Source of the DNA: Pseudomonadota bacterium
GTDB taxonomy: Bacteria; Pseudomonadota; Gammaproteobacteria; Pseudomonadales; Azotimanducaceae
NCBI GenBank assembly: GCA_027622495.1
Contig: JAQBYL010000214.1
Coordinates: 1 to 7,015, forward strand
DNA: 7,015 nt
Reading direction: 5' to 3'
A program made the translations under genes and the position numbers. The notes under the pieces are model-generated. The model saw only the letters and a list, made by a program, of their open reading frames with translations, was not told the origin of the DNA and did no database searches. Of this stretch, positions 1-6,504 are shown piece after piece (positions within the stretch are counted from its first letter, which is position 1; each line of letters opens with the position of its first letter).

Positions 1-1148
1 TCTTCTGCCGGATCGACCCAGAATATCGTGCTGGCGGCACCGCCCCAGGCGTATTCCCCTGCGGAGCCGATCGTACATGTTCGTGCGGTTCCGAGATTGA
101 TCGAAAACCCCAGACCAAAACCATAGCCCTCGTTGGCCGTTTCTGAAAACGTGCCCAGTGCCCAGCGGGTCAGGTCTTCGTTATCCGGGAGGAAATTGCA
201 GGTCATCATCTCGATGGTCTTGCGCCCGAGGATCCGCGCGCCGGCCAGTTCGCCACCGTTGAGCAGCATGCGTGTGAACTTCAGATAGTCTCCGGCTGTA
301 CTGGCTAACCCGCCGCCGCCCGATAGCATGGATCGCGGTCGGATGTAGATGCTGTCTTCCGGATCATCTATGCACATCAGACTTTTGTCTTTACTTCGCT
401 GGTAGTTGGCGGCAAAGCGCGGCACGTCGCGCGGCGCAACCACGAACCCGGTGTCGGTCATGCCCAGTGGATCAAAGATGTGCTGTTTTAAAAACGCGTC
501 GAACCGCTGACCCGAGATCACTTCTACCAGGTAACCGAGGATGTCTGTCGAGACCGAATAGTTCCAGCGCGTCCCAGGTGAAAACTCAAGCGGTATGCGT
601 GAAAGCCGCTCGACCATCTCTTCCAGATTTTCAGCGGCGTTGTCGGCCCGTTCACCAGGTGCTGCACCGCTCACGCCGAGACGCCGGTAGGCATGATCGA
701 CGTTGGTGCGGTTCATAAAGCCATAGGTGAGCCCTGACATGTGGGTGAGCAGATCGCGTATGGTCATGGCCCGAAGCGGCGCCTGAGACATGAAGTTGGG
801 CGCCACACCCGCCTGGTAAACCTGCAGATCCCGCCATTCGGGAATAAAGCGCCACACCGGATCACTCAGCTGAAAGTGGCCGCGCTCATAGAGCATCATG
901 ATGGCGACGCTGGTGATGGGCTTAGTCATCGAGTAAATCCGGAAGATGGTGTCATCGCGCATGGGCTTGCCGCGCTCGAGATCCATGCTGCCAAGCGCTT
1001 CGCAGTAGGCGAGCTTGCCTTTGCGAAATACCATCGGTAATGCACCGGCGATCTTGCCCGGCTTGATGTAGCGCTCCATCAGATGATCACTGATTCTGGC
1101 CAGTCGGTCCGGCGCCATACCGGCACCTCGTGGATCAAGGTCTGTCAT
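1..1148 (-). CDS. Serine hydrolase, beta-lactamase/family VIII esterase fold (C-terminus cut by window edge)
   Basis: This is a class C beta-lactamase-like serine hydrolase (PF00144 type), of which 382 codons are visible before the left edge. The nucleophile motif S-M-T-K lies at residues 73-76 (Ser73, Lys76). The second motif is Y-S-V at 197-199, inside the segment WNYSVSTDILGY. The third, W-G-G at 368-370, stands where KTG sits in beta-lactamases. In true class C beta-lactamases the second motif is Y-x-N. Val at that Asn position and W-x-G in place of KTG are features of family VIII carboxylesterases, so an esterase or amidase acting on small substrates is more likely than antibiotic hydrolysis. 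There is no signal peptide, so it is inferred to be cytoplasmic. The ATG is preceded by AAGGAAA at 1155-1161 with good spacing, and an in-frame stop lies just upstream. It follows the tandem DsbA-like gene by 48 bp on the same strand and is probably co-transcribed with it. The family call is secure; the substrate is unknown. Confidence 0.93.
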   Translation of the reverse strand, partial: MTDLDPRGAGMAPDRLARISDHLMERYIKPGKIAGALPMVFRKGKLAYCEALGSMDLERGKPMRDDTIFRIYSMTKPITSVAIMMLYERGHFQLSDPVWRFIPEWRDLQVYQAGVAPNFMSQAPLRAMTIRDLLTHMSGLTYGFMNRTNVDHAYRRLGVSGAAPGERADNAAENLEEMVERLSRIPLEFSPGTRWNYSVSTDILGYLVEVISGQRFDAFLKQHIFDPLGMTDTGFVVAPRDVPRFAANYQRSKDKSLMCIDDPEDSIYIRPRSMLSGGGGLASTAGDYLKFTRMLLNGGELAGARILGRKTIEMMTCNFLPDNEDLTRWALGTFSETANEGYGFGLGFSINLGTARTCTIGSAGEYAWGGAASTIFWVDPAE

Positions 1149-1154
1149 TCGCGG

Positions 1155-1161
1155 TTTCCTT
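1155..1161 (-). promoter_or_regulatory. Ribosome binding site of the serine hydrolase gene
   Basis: AAGGAAA on the minus strand ends about 8 nt before the ATG at 1148. It is the only good Shine-Dalgarno in this 48-bp gap and supports the chosen start. Confidence 0.65.
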
Positions 1162-1170
1162 ATTCAGCAT

Positions 1171-1184
1171 GCGCTATACAGCGC
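1171..1184. repeat. Short inverted repeat between the two minus-strand genes
   Basis: GCGCT-ATAC-AGCGC is a perfect 5-bp stem with a 4-nt loop, located between the stop of the tandem DsbA-like gene and the RBS of the serine hydrolase. There is no T-run on the minus strand after it, so it is not a convincing terminator. It could be an intercistronic mRNA hairpin or chance in GC-rich DNA. Confidence 0.3.
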
Positions 1185-1196
1185 GCTCACGTGCTA

Positions 1197-2501
1197 TCAA
1201 GCGCGCGCTCTGCGGATAATTTCAGTTTCGACCCGCCACAGCCGATCCTGGCCCCAGCAACTAAAAGGCGGCCTGCCGCCACCGCTCACGCGGAAGCTCG
1301 GTACCCCCCAAAGTCCGGCGGTCAGCATGTCCTGTACGTTACTTTCCAGAACTGCCTCCCAGGTCGGGTTGTTCAGGTGTGAACTCGCCTGCGCAAAGCT
1401 CAAGCCCGCCCGCTCGACCACCTTTGCAAGACCACGCTGCGAAGTGATGTCGATTCCATCGGCAAATGCCGCGTCCAGGTAAGACTGGAGGTACTCTCTG
1501 CCCTTGCCTTGTTCCAAGGCCCAGGGGAACAGGCTGAACGCGGTGCGTACCGGTTCACCGAACGGATCAACCATGTGCCCGAAACGATCGCCGTAGAACG
1601 CCGCTTCTCTGGCAGTGTCGGCAAGAATGTACATGCCTTTGGCTGCGGGCGCTGGCACCCCGCGCATCATCATCGGCATGACCGGGCGCAGGCTCAGCCG
1701 CACACCGAGACGGTCGACCATGGCCATGGTTCGGCGAAAGCTGATCGCCGTATAGGGACTGCGAAGCGAGGGAAAATATTCGAGCGTGACATCGGCATGA
1801 TGAGGCGCAACCGCCGGTGGTGGCACCGGTCGGGGCACACACAGTGGCGCATCCGGTGCACGGCTCAGACCTTCGTCGATCAGGCGACGTTCCAGATGGC
1901 ACAGCCGGTCTACCCCCCAGAACCATTCACCGTCGAACCAGAACATCGCTGAATAATAGTGACCCAGCCGGGTGCGAAGGGCTTTTCCGGCTTGGAGGGC
2001 TGCGGCAGTTGCCTCTTTAGAGGCAGGCTCAACATCGGCCACAGCCGGTTGCCTGCCCTGCCACAGCGAGTGGCCTGCCTCCACTGCAACTGCGGCAAAC
2101 CCGGCAGCCGTGGTCTGCCCGGCGAGCAGCGCTTCGACTTGTGCTATGGCCTGACCCTCTGGTGCTTCACTTGATGTCGGATCAAGACCGTAGAATGGCG
2201 CAATGTCACAGGCATCCGTGCGCTGCCAGGGCTCGAACCGCTCCGCATCACCGGCATATGCGGTTTCGGTGGCCGGAACAAGATGGGTCTTAACGTCTAC
2301 CCGGTAGCGCGCACTGAACCGGTCGAGGGTCTGCACGGCCAGGTGACTGAACGGATCTGTGACCTGGTGAAAGTAGTGTACGGTGGGGCCTTCGGAGCGC
2401 AGACGACGTTTCAGGCGGGCGCCAACACGGCGGCTGTTGCGCACAAACGGACTCGCCATTGCCCGCATGAAGCTGGATCGGATCAGGGTCTGGGCTTTCA
2501 A
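1197..2501 (-). CDS. Tandem DsbA/HCCA-isomerase-like (GST kappa-type thioredoxin fold) protein
   Basis: A 434-aa protein with two copies of the DsbA/2-hydroxychromene-2-carboxylate isomerase fold. Copy 1 spans about residues 40-210: it opens with VHYFHQVTDPFSHLA and closes with the signature W-G-V-D-R-L at 195-200. Copy 2 spans about 237-434: it opens with LEYFPSLRSPYTAIS, has G-V-P at 399-401 (cis-proline loop) and W-G-Q-D-R-L at 416-421. A proline-rich linker (about 215-235) separates them. Neither copy has CxxC, so disulfide oxidase activity is unlikely. Copy 2 keeps the S-P-Y arrangement (Ser248) of HCCA isomerases and GST kappa, where the Ser contacts glutathione. Copy 1 has D-P-F-S instead and has lost the G-V-P loop, so it looks degenerate. 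The first 40 residues are basic (seven Arg/Lys between 21 and 36) and not a clear signal peptide. The start is uncertain: 2501 is TTG, and ATG codons at 2468 and 2459 are alternatives; none has a strong Shine-Dalgarno. The exact reaction is unknown. Confidence 0.85.
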   Translation of the reverse strand: MKAQTLIRSSFMRAMASPFVRNSRRVGARLKRRLRSEGPTVHYFHQVTDPFSHLAVQTLDRFSARYRVDVKTHLVPATETAYAGDAERFEPWQRTDACDIAPFYGLDPTSSEAPEGQAIAQVEALLAGQTTAAGFAAVAVEAGHSLWQGRQPAVADVEPASKEATAAALQAGKALRTRLGHYYSAMFWFDGEWFWGVDRLCHLERRLIDEGLSRAPDAPLCVPRPVPPPAVAPHHADVTLEYFPSLRSPYTAISFRRTMAMVDRLGVRLSLRPVMPMMMRGVPAPAAKGMYILADTAREAAFYGDRFGHMVDPFGEPVRTAFSLFPWALEQGKGREYLQSYLDAAFADGIDITSQRGLAKVVERAGLSFAQASSHLNNPTWEAVLESNVQDMLTAGLWGVPSFRVSGGGRPPFSCWGQDRLWRVETEIIRRARA

Positions 2502-2627
2502 TGTGTGCGCAAGTTAAGGTCTGTGGGCGAATCGCGAGGTAATGGCTAACATTAGCCCATCGACCAACCAAGATCGACCCATATCCGGCGCAGCACCACA
2601 GCACCAACTAAAAAAGAGGATCTCACT
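2502..2627. promoter_or_regulatory. Divergent promoter region between the DsbA-like and GST-like genes
   Basis: This 126-bp gap separates two divergently transcribed thioredoxin-fold genes and must hold promoters for both. I cannot assign clear -35/-10 pairs. The main structure is a perfect palindrome at 2544-2557 (listed separately). Near the right end AGAGGA at 2615-2620, 7 nt before the ATG at 2628, is the ribosome binding site of the GST-like gene. Confidence 0.6.
2544..2557. repeat. 14-bp palindrome, candidate operator
   Basis: GGCTAA-CA-TTAGCC is perfectly symmetric. An overlapping second dyad, TAATG-N5-CATTA, occupies 2540-2554. It lies in the middle of the divergent gap, where one regulator dimer could control both genes. 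No regulator gene is in the window, so the operator role is inferred from position and symmetry only. Confidence 0.4.
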
Positions 2628-3599
2628 ATGAACGACACCTACATCATCTACGGCGGCGAACTGTCTTACTTCACCCGCAAACTCGAAGCCGCAATGATTT
2701 TTTATGGTGCCGATCATGAACTGCGCAGCAAGACCCCGGATGTGGCAGCCGATGTGGAACAAAGGTCAGGCACCCATCAGGTACCGGTGCTGCACACCCC
2801 GGAAAACTGGATGATCGGTGACACCACACCGCTGCTGCATCTGCTCGATGAGCGCTTTGTTGACCGGCGCATGTTCCCGACAGGACCACAGGGAATCATG
2901 GTGCAGGCCGTCGAGGAGCTGTTCGACGAATGGGTGGCTAGAGTGATGGTGCACTATCGCTGGCACTACCCGGCCAGCGCAGAGTTTGCCTCGTTGCGGA
3001 TGGCGGGCGGCAACCCGGCGGCGGCGGCTCGCGTTCGGGACTGGGGACCCCGCGCATGCCGCGCAACGGGAACCGAATCAGCGCACCAGCAACAGGCGGC
3101 CGAAGCGGAATACGTGCGCATTCTGGACGCGCTTGAAAAGCAGTTGAAACACACCCGATACGCGCTGGGCGATCGTCCCACCGCGGTGGACTGCATTCTG
3201 CTCGGCGGTCTTCGAGCACACACCAATATGGATCCTGACCCTAAGAAGGTAGTGTCCGGTTATCCGGGTGTGGTGGCCTGGGCTCAAGGGGGTGCCGACA
3301 ACTGGGACGGGTCTGGTGATATTGCGGCGTTTCCGCAGACCACCGACTTTGCTCAATTTGCGCTCAACGACCTCGGTACGCAGTACCGGCCCTTTGTGCT
3401 CGGCAATGCAGAGTCTCTTGCTGCCGGGGCCAAAGCCTTTCACTTCGAAACCTACGGTGAAGACGTGAGCTACCTCACACGGCCCTACCCCGAACAATCC
3501 CGCAATATGATCAGGCGCCGCATCAACAGGTTATCCGACGTTGAACAGGCCACACTTCGCAGCTGGCTTGCGGAATATCCCGTGGCAGAGTGTTTTTAG
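2628..3599 (+). CDS. Glutathione S-transferase-like protein with C-terminal extension
   Basis: A 323-aa protein with a GST layout. The N-terminal thioredoxin-like domain (about 4-80) starts with YIIYGGELSYFTRKLE. S13-Y-F-T-R-K matches the S-P-[FY]-x-R-K catalytic loop of bacterial GSTs with Pro replaced by Tyr. Q-V-P-V at 51-54 is the cis-proline loop, and G-D-T-T at 64-67 stands where the glutathione-binding E/D-S pair is usual. The helical C-terminal domain (about 88-225) contains the typical ALGDRPTAVDCILLGGLRAH segment at 179-198. Residues from about 228 to 323 are an additional, largely polar tail beyond the usual ~200-230 aa GST length; I do not recognise a separate domain in it. The start is well supported by AGAGGA 7 nt upstream. 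The protein is cytoplasmic and probably conjugates or isomerises an electrophile with glutathione. It is divergent from the DsbA/HCCA-like gene and convergent with the sulfatase, whose stop codon it overlaps. Confidence 0.88.
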   Translation: MNDTYIIYGGELSYFTRKLEAAMIFYGADHELRSKTPDVAADVEQRSGTHQVPVLHTPENWMIGDTTPLLHLLDERFVDRRMFPTGPQGIMVQAVEELFDEWVARVMVHYRWHYPASAEFASLRMAGGNPAAAARVRDWGPRACRATGTESAHQQQAAEAEYVRILDALEKQLKHTRYALGDRPTAVDCILLGGLRAHTNMDPDPKKVVSGYPGVVAWAQGGADNWDGSGDIAAFPQTTDFAQFALNDLGTQYRPFVLGNAESLAAGAKAFHFETYGEDVSYLTRPYPEQSRNMIRRRINRLSDVEQATLRSWLAEYPVAECF

Positions 3600-5263
3600 T
3601 CGATGGTGTAGATCTGAACAACGCTCTCCTGCCAGCCATAGCGCACGGCTTTTGCCTCAAGGGTGCTGGATTCAGGGGTTAGAGGTCCTGTGTACAAACG
3701 CCAGCGCCCGCCGTTCACCCGATAGCCGATCGATGCATTGTTGGGCGCACTGAGCTCGATCCCGGTGGAGGTGTGGTTAAACACAGGAGCGATGGTCTGG
3801 CCAACGCTGCCATCCACCAACAGCGCATCGCGCATCTGGGTTTCAGACACTTCACTCATGTCTCCAACGCGCACCTGCCAGGCGGCGAGTTCCGTTGCCA
3901 GCCGTTGGCGTTCGATCTGGTAGTCCGGGTGACCGATCAGGTTGTGCAGCTCATCCGGATCGTTTCGCAGGTCATACAACTGCTCAACCCCCACCGGTTC
4001 AAACCAGCGGCTGGCGTTTGCGTCGAGCTCACCACGCTCATACATTTCGCGCATCCTCACCACCATGTCCAGGTTGTCGCGGTAAAGGAGTCGGTGGCCG
4101 CCGGGGACATCGGGGTACCAGCTCTTAATGTATTTAAACCGTTCATCCCGTACCGCCCGCTGACGGTCCGTGACCTCGTCGATCCGGTCTCTGGATGCGT
4201 AGACATACTGTCGCGACGACACAAGAAAATCATGGCCCTGGTGGTAGCTGGCCGGGGCGACACCGGCCATGCGCAGTATGGTCGGAGCAAGATCGATAAA
4301 ACTGATCATCCGCTCATCGGTTTCACCCGGTTGCCAACCTTGTGGTGCAAGCCCCGCGGGAAAATGAATCATCAGCGGTACCCGCAGGCCACTGTCGAAC
4401 AGGTCGCGTTTGGCGCGCGGTAACCCATCACCATGGTCTGTGGTCCAGATGACGATGGTCGAATCAGCTAACCCGTCATCTCCCAGTTTCTTCAACACGG
4501 CACCAACGCGCTGATCCATCAGGTGGATGTTGTCGTAGTGGCGGGCAACATCCGCTCTGACTTCCCGGACATCCGGGTAATAGGGTGGAAGCTCAACTCG
4601 GGCCGGATCGGTGACCCGAGGTGCTTCCATCCCACTTTGACGTCGGAACGCAATGGTCTGAGCATGACTTGCGGAACGCGGCTCACCTTCTGTCGACATC
4701 ACCCCGCTTTCGTGGGTTTCCAGAAAATTGAACATGGCAAAGAAGGGTTGGCCGTTTGCGCCAGACCAGTCTCGACTGCCTTCCCAATCCCATACGCTGA
4801 AAGGGCCGCTGCGGGCCGACGGGCCGCTGAACTGATAGTCCAGTTTGCCGTCGTTGAGCGTATATATTCCGGCGCGTCGCAACAGTTCAGGGAAAGCTTT
4901 GACATCCTCTGACGGAACGGCAAAGTATGCGCCCAATCCACCGGTGGAAGAACGCATGTGCTGAGCACCAAAGCTGATCTGATGCAGGCCGGTAATCAGC
5001 GCCGCCCGACTCGGTGCGCAGACCCCTGCCGTGGTAAATACATTGGTGAATGAAACGCTTACCCGTGCGAGAGTATCCAGATTAGGTGTCTGCGCAACCG
5101 GGTCGCCAAAGCTGCCAACCCGCGCGCTCATGTCTTCGGCGACTAAAAGCAGGATGTTGGGTCGCTGTGCAGCAGCGAAGACCGGGCCGCTTACGCTGAC
5201 AAAAACACAACTGCACACCAGCGCAAAAACCCAACCGACACACGCAAACTGGCGTACAGGCAT
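3596..5263 (-). CDS. Secreted sulfatase, heparan N-sulfatase-like, with C-terminal accessory domain
   Basis: A 555-aa type I (formylglycine-dependent) sulfatase. Residues 1-31 form a signal peptide: a basic start, a hydrophobic stretch, then V-F-A-A-A before RPNILLL. The catalytic Cys82 sits in C-A-P-S-R (82-86), the motif oxidised to formylglycine. Likely metal and sulfate ligands are Asp44 (in VAEDMS, with Glu43 where a second Asp is common), Lys140, His184 (LETHES), Asp276-His277 (TTDHGDG) and Lys285. GLHQISFGAQHMRSS at 92-106 and DHGDGLPRAKRDLFDSG at 276-292 resemble N-sulfoglucosamine sulfohydrolase-like bacterial sulfatases, but the substrate cannot be fixed from sequence. Residues about 490-555 (SIGYRVNGGRWRLYTGPLT and following) resemble the small beta-sandwich appended to chitobiase/hexosaminidase-type enzymes. 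GGGAG at 5271-5275 precedes the ATG by 7 nt. No formylglycine-generating enzyme or anSME is in the window. The protein is predicted periplasmic or exported. Confidence 0.93.
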   Translation of the reverse strand: MPVRQFACVGWVFALVCSCVFVSVSGPVFAAAQRPNILLLVAEDMSARVGSFGDPVAQTPNLDTLARVSVSFTNVFTTAGVCAPSRAALITGLHQISFGAQHMRSSTGGLGAYFAVPSEDVKAFPELLRRAGIYTLNDGKLDYQFSGPSARSGPFSVWDWEGSRDWSGANGQPFFAMFNFLETHESGVMSTEGEPRSASHAQTIAFRRQSGMEAPRVTDPARVELPPYYPDVREVRADVARHYDNIHLMDQRVGAVLKKLGDDGLADSTIVIWTTDHGDGLPRAKRDLFDSGLRVPLMIHFPAGLAPQGWQPGETDERMISFIDLAPTILRMAGVAPASYHQGHDFLVSSRQYVYASRDRIDEVTDRQRAVRDERFKYIKSWYPDVPGGHRLLYRDNLDMVVRMREMYERGELDANASRWFEPVGVEQLYDLRNDPDELHNLIGHPDYQIERQRLATELAAWQVRVGDMSEVSETQMRDALLVDGSVGQTIAPVFNHTSTGIELSAPNNASIGYRVNGGRWRLYTGPLTPESSTLEAKAVRYGWQESVVQIYTID

Positions 5264-5444
5264 AGCGACTCTCCCGGCCGTAGATCCGTGACCGACGGCT
5301 TATACATCGAATGGGTCGGCGACCCCTCGCCCGACCCTAGCTTTTGCACCGCCCGATTCACGACAAACCCAGGGGCTGATTATGCTGCATATGCTCAACT
5401 GTGGCCATGCATCACATCGGGAGGATGAATATCCGCCCAACTGA
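5264..5444. promoter_or_regulatory. Intergenic region upstream of the sulfatase
   Basis: This 181-bp stretch lies between the stop of the dehydrogenase and the start of the sulfatase, both on the minus strand. On the minus strand TATAAG at 5299-5304 (5 of 6 matches to a -10 box) lies about 35 nt before the sulfatase ATG, with a palindrome just upstream. I find no good -35 at the matching distance. No intrinsic terminator with a T-run on the minus strand is evident after the dehydrogenase, so partial read-through is possible. Confidence 0.4.
5313..5337. repeat. GC-rich palindrome with an extra half-site, candidate operator
   Basis: GGGTCG-g-CGACCC at 5313-5325 is a perfect 6-bp dyad around one central base. 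A further CGACCC half-site follows at 5332-5337, so 5313-5319 can also pair with 5331-5337. It lies 8 bp upstream of the possible -10 box of the sulfatase gene, a position suited to a repressor or activator. On the minus strand it is not followed by T residues, so it is not an obvious terminator of the upstream dehydrogenase. Confidence 0.4.
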
Positions 5445-6422
5445 TCATCGATTGGTTAGTCGGACTACAACTGGATCAGGCAATGGCTTGCCTTGAAAAA
5501 ACGCCCGTAGATTATTAACCACGCACATGCCCATCGCGGTGCGGGTCTCTACACTCGCACTCCCCAGATGTGGCAGCAGAACCACGTTTTCGAGATCGAT
5601 CAGACCGGCCTGAATCTGTGGTTCCTTCTCATAGACATCGAGCCCTGCTCCCGCAATGACCCCGTTGCGCAGTGCCTCGACCAGGGCGAGCTCATCGACG
5701 ACGTCACCCCGCGCAGTATTGATGAGGTATGCCTCTTTTTTCATCTTTCCTAAACTTTCGCTATTCAGCAGATGATGGGTCTGCGGGTTGCTCGGACAAT
5801 GCAGCGACACAAAGTCAGCCCGGGCAAGCAGATCATCGAGATCAAGGCGTTCTATATCGACGCCTGGAACAGATACCACTGAACGACTGTGGTACAGCAC
5901 GCGCATGCCGAAGCCGAGACCAGCCCGCTTCGCTACCGCCTGGCCGATCCTACCCATGCCGATAATGCCGAGAGTCTTGCCGGCCAGACTCTGGCCGAGC
6001 AGATGGGTTGGTCGCCAACCCCTCCATTGCGAACTACGCACCTGGCGCTCCCCCTCGCCTGCACGTCGGGCTATAGACAACATCAGCAGAAGCGCTAAAT
6101 CTGCAGTGCAGTCTGTCAACACACCTGGGGTATTGCTGACGGCGATACCAAGGCGGGTGGCATGAGCAACATCGATGTGATTGAAGCCGACACCGAAATT
6201 AGCAAGCAGTCGGCAGCGGCCTCTCGCATCCCCAAGTATCTCGGCGGGTAAAGCATCGATAACGGTCGGACACAGCGCATCTGCACTGGCGAGTGCAGAT
6301 CGCATGTCGTCGGCAGTGAATGGCCGGTCAGACTCGTTCAGGGTTACCTCAAATTCACTTTGAAGAACCTGTTCAACAGCCAGCGGCCAGCGCGCTGTAA
6401 CAACAACAGATGGTTTTCTCAC
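5445..6422 (-). CDS. D-isomer-specific 2-hydroxyacid dehydrogenase (glyoxylate/hydroxypyruvate reductase type)
   Basis: A 325-aa NAD(P)-dependent D-2-hydroxyacid dehydrogenase, close to the family's usual ~320 aa. The substrate-binding half contains LLANFGVGFNHID at 72-84. The Rossmann fold carries G-M-G-R-I-G at 155-160. The catalytic triad is Arg238 (NTARGD), Glu267 (YEKEP) and His285 (PHLGSAS). H-S-R at 178-180, at the end of the second Rossmann strand, carries an Arg, which tends to favour NADPH; this is tentative. It would reduce glyoxylate, hydroxypyruvate or a related 2-oxoacid in the cytoplasm. I chose GTG at 6422 because GAGGA lies 6 nt upstream and the protein then begins directly with the first strand (MRKPSVVVTARW). 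The frame stays open for another 181 codons upstream, but that part runs antisense to the small ORF and the Nramp-like gene and has no dehydrogenase character. Confidence 0.93.
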   Translation of the reverse strand: MRKPSVVVTARWPLAVEQVLQSEFEVTLNESDRPFTADDMRSALASADALCPTVIDALPAEILGDARGRCRLLANFGVGFNHIDVAHATRLGIAVSNTPGVLTDCTADLALLLMLSIARRAGEGERQVRSSQWRGWRPTHLLGQSLAGKTLGIIGMGRIGQAVAKRAGLGFGMRVLYHSRSVVSVPGVDIERLDLDDLLARADFVSLHCPSNPQTHHLLNSESLGKMKKEAYLINTARGDVVDELALVEALRNGVIAGAGLDVYEKEPQIQAGLIDLENVVLLPHLGSASVETRTAMGMCVVNNLRAFFQGKPLPDPVVVRLTNR

Positions 6423-6428
6423 ACATGA

Positions 6429-6433
6429 TCCTC
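6429..6433 (-). promoter_or_regulatory. Ribosome binding site that sets the GTG start of the dehydrogenase
   Basis: GAGGA on the minus strand ends 6 nt before GTG at 6422. The ATG at 6426-6424 is in another frame and gives no family-like protein, so GTG is the start. Confidence 0.7.
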
Positions 6434-6492
6434 GCAATGGTGTGTGTAACGAAGGCGCATTCCAGATCGCCGCATTGTATTCTAGCCCAACG

Positions 6493-6498
6493 AGGAGG
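6493..6498 (+). promoter_or_regulatory. Strong Shine-Dalgarno for the 46-codon ORF
   Basis: AGGAGG, the full anti-16S complement, lies 6 nt before the ATG at 6505. It is the best ribosome binding site in the window and shows that translation very probably initiates here rather than at the ATG at 6442. Confidence 0.75.
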
Positions 6499-6504
6499 AG
6501 CACC

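Larger units (their letters stand above)
6423..6504. promoter_or_regulatory. Divergent promoter region between the dehydrogenase and the small ORF/Nramp-like unit
   Basis: An 82-bp gap between divergent starts. It begins beside an inverted repeat: CACACA at 6420-6425, overlapping the dehydrogenase GTG, faces TGTGTG at 6441-6446. TATTCT at 6478-6483 is a weak -10-like hexamer for the plus strand, but I see no matching -35. No riboswitch structure is evident. Confidence 0.4.

Noticed and set aside
1509..1952. 147-codon plus-strand open frame
   Set aside because: It is antisense to copy 2 of the tandem thioredoxin-fold gene, with no RBS and no recognisable protein features.
3078..3497. 139-codon minus-strand open frame
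   Set aside because: It is a shadow of the GST-like gene, which has a clear RBS and family motifs on the other strand.
3773..4423. 216-codon plus-strand open frame
   Set aside because: It lies wholly antisense to the sulfatase, whose motifs cover the region, and the translation is His/Gln/Val-rich without any family resemblance.
5384..5391. GCATATGC palindrome as an operator
   Set aside because: Only 8 bp, with no flanking symmetry and no clear link to a promoter.
6442..6504. Longer start (ATG 6442) for the 46-codon ORF
   Set aside because: The ideal AGGAGG sits just before ATG 6505; the upstream ATG has no good Shine-Dalgarno and would place coding sequence over the promoter region.
6423..6504. 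Manganese riboswitch (yybP-ykoY type) upstream of the metal transporter
   Set aside because: The 82-bp gap is short and shows no recognisable conserved loops or extended pairing.
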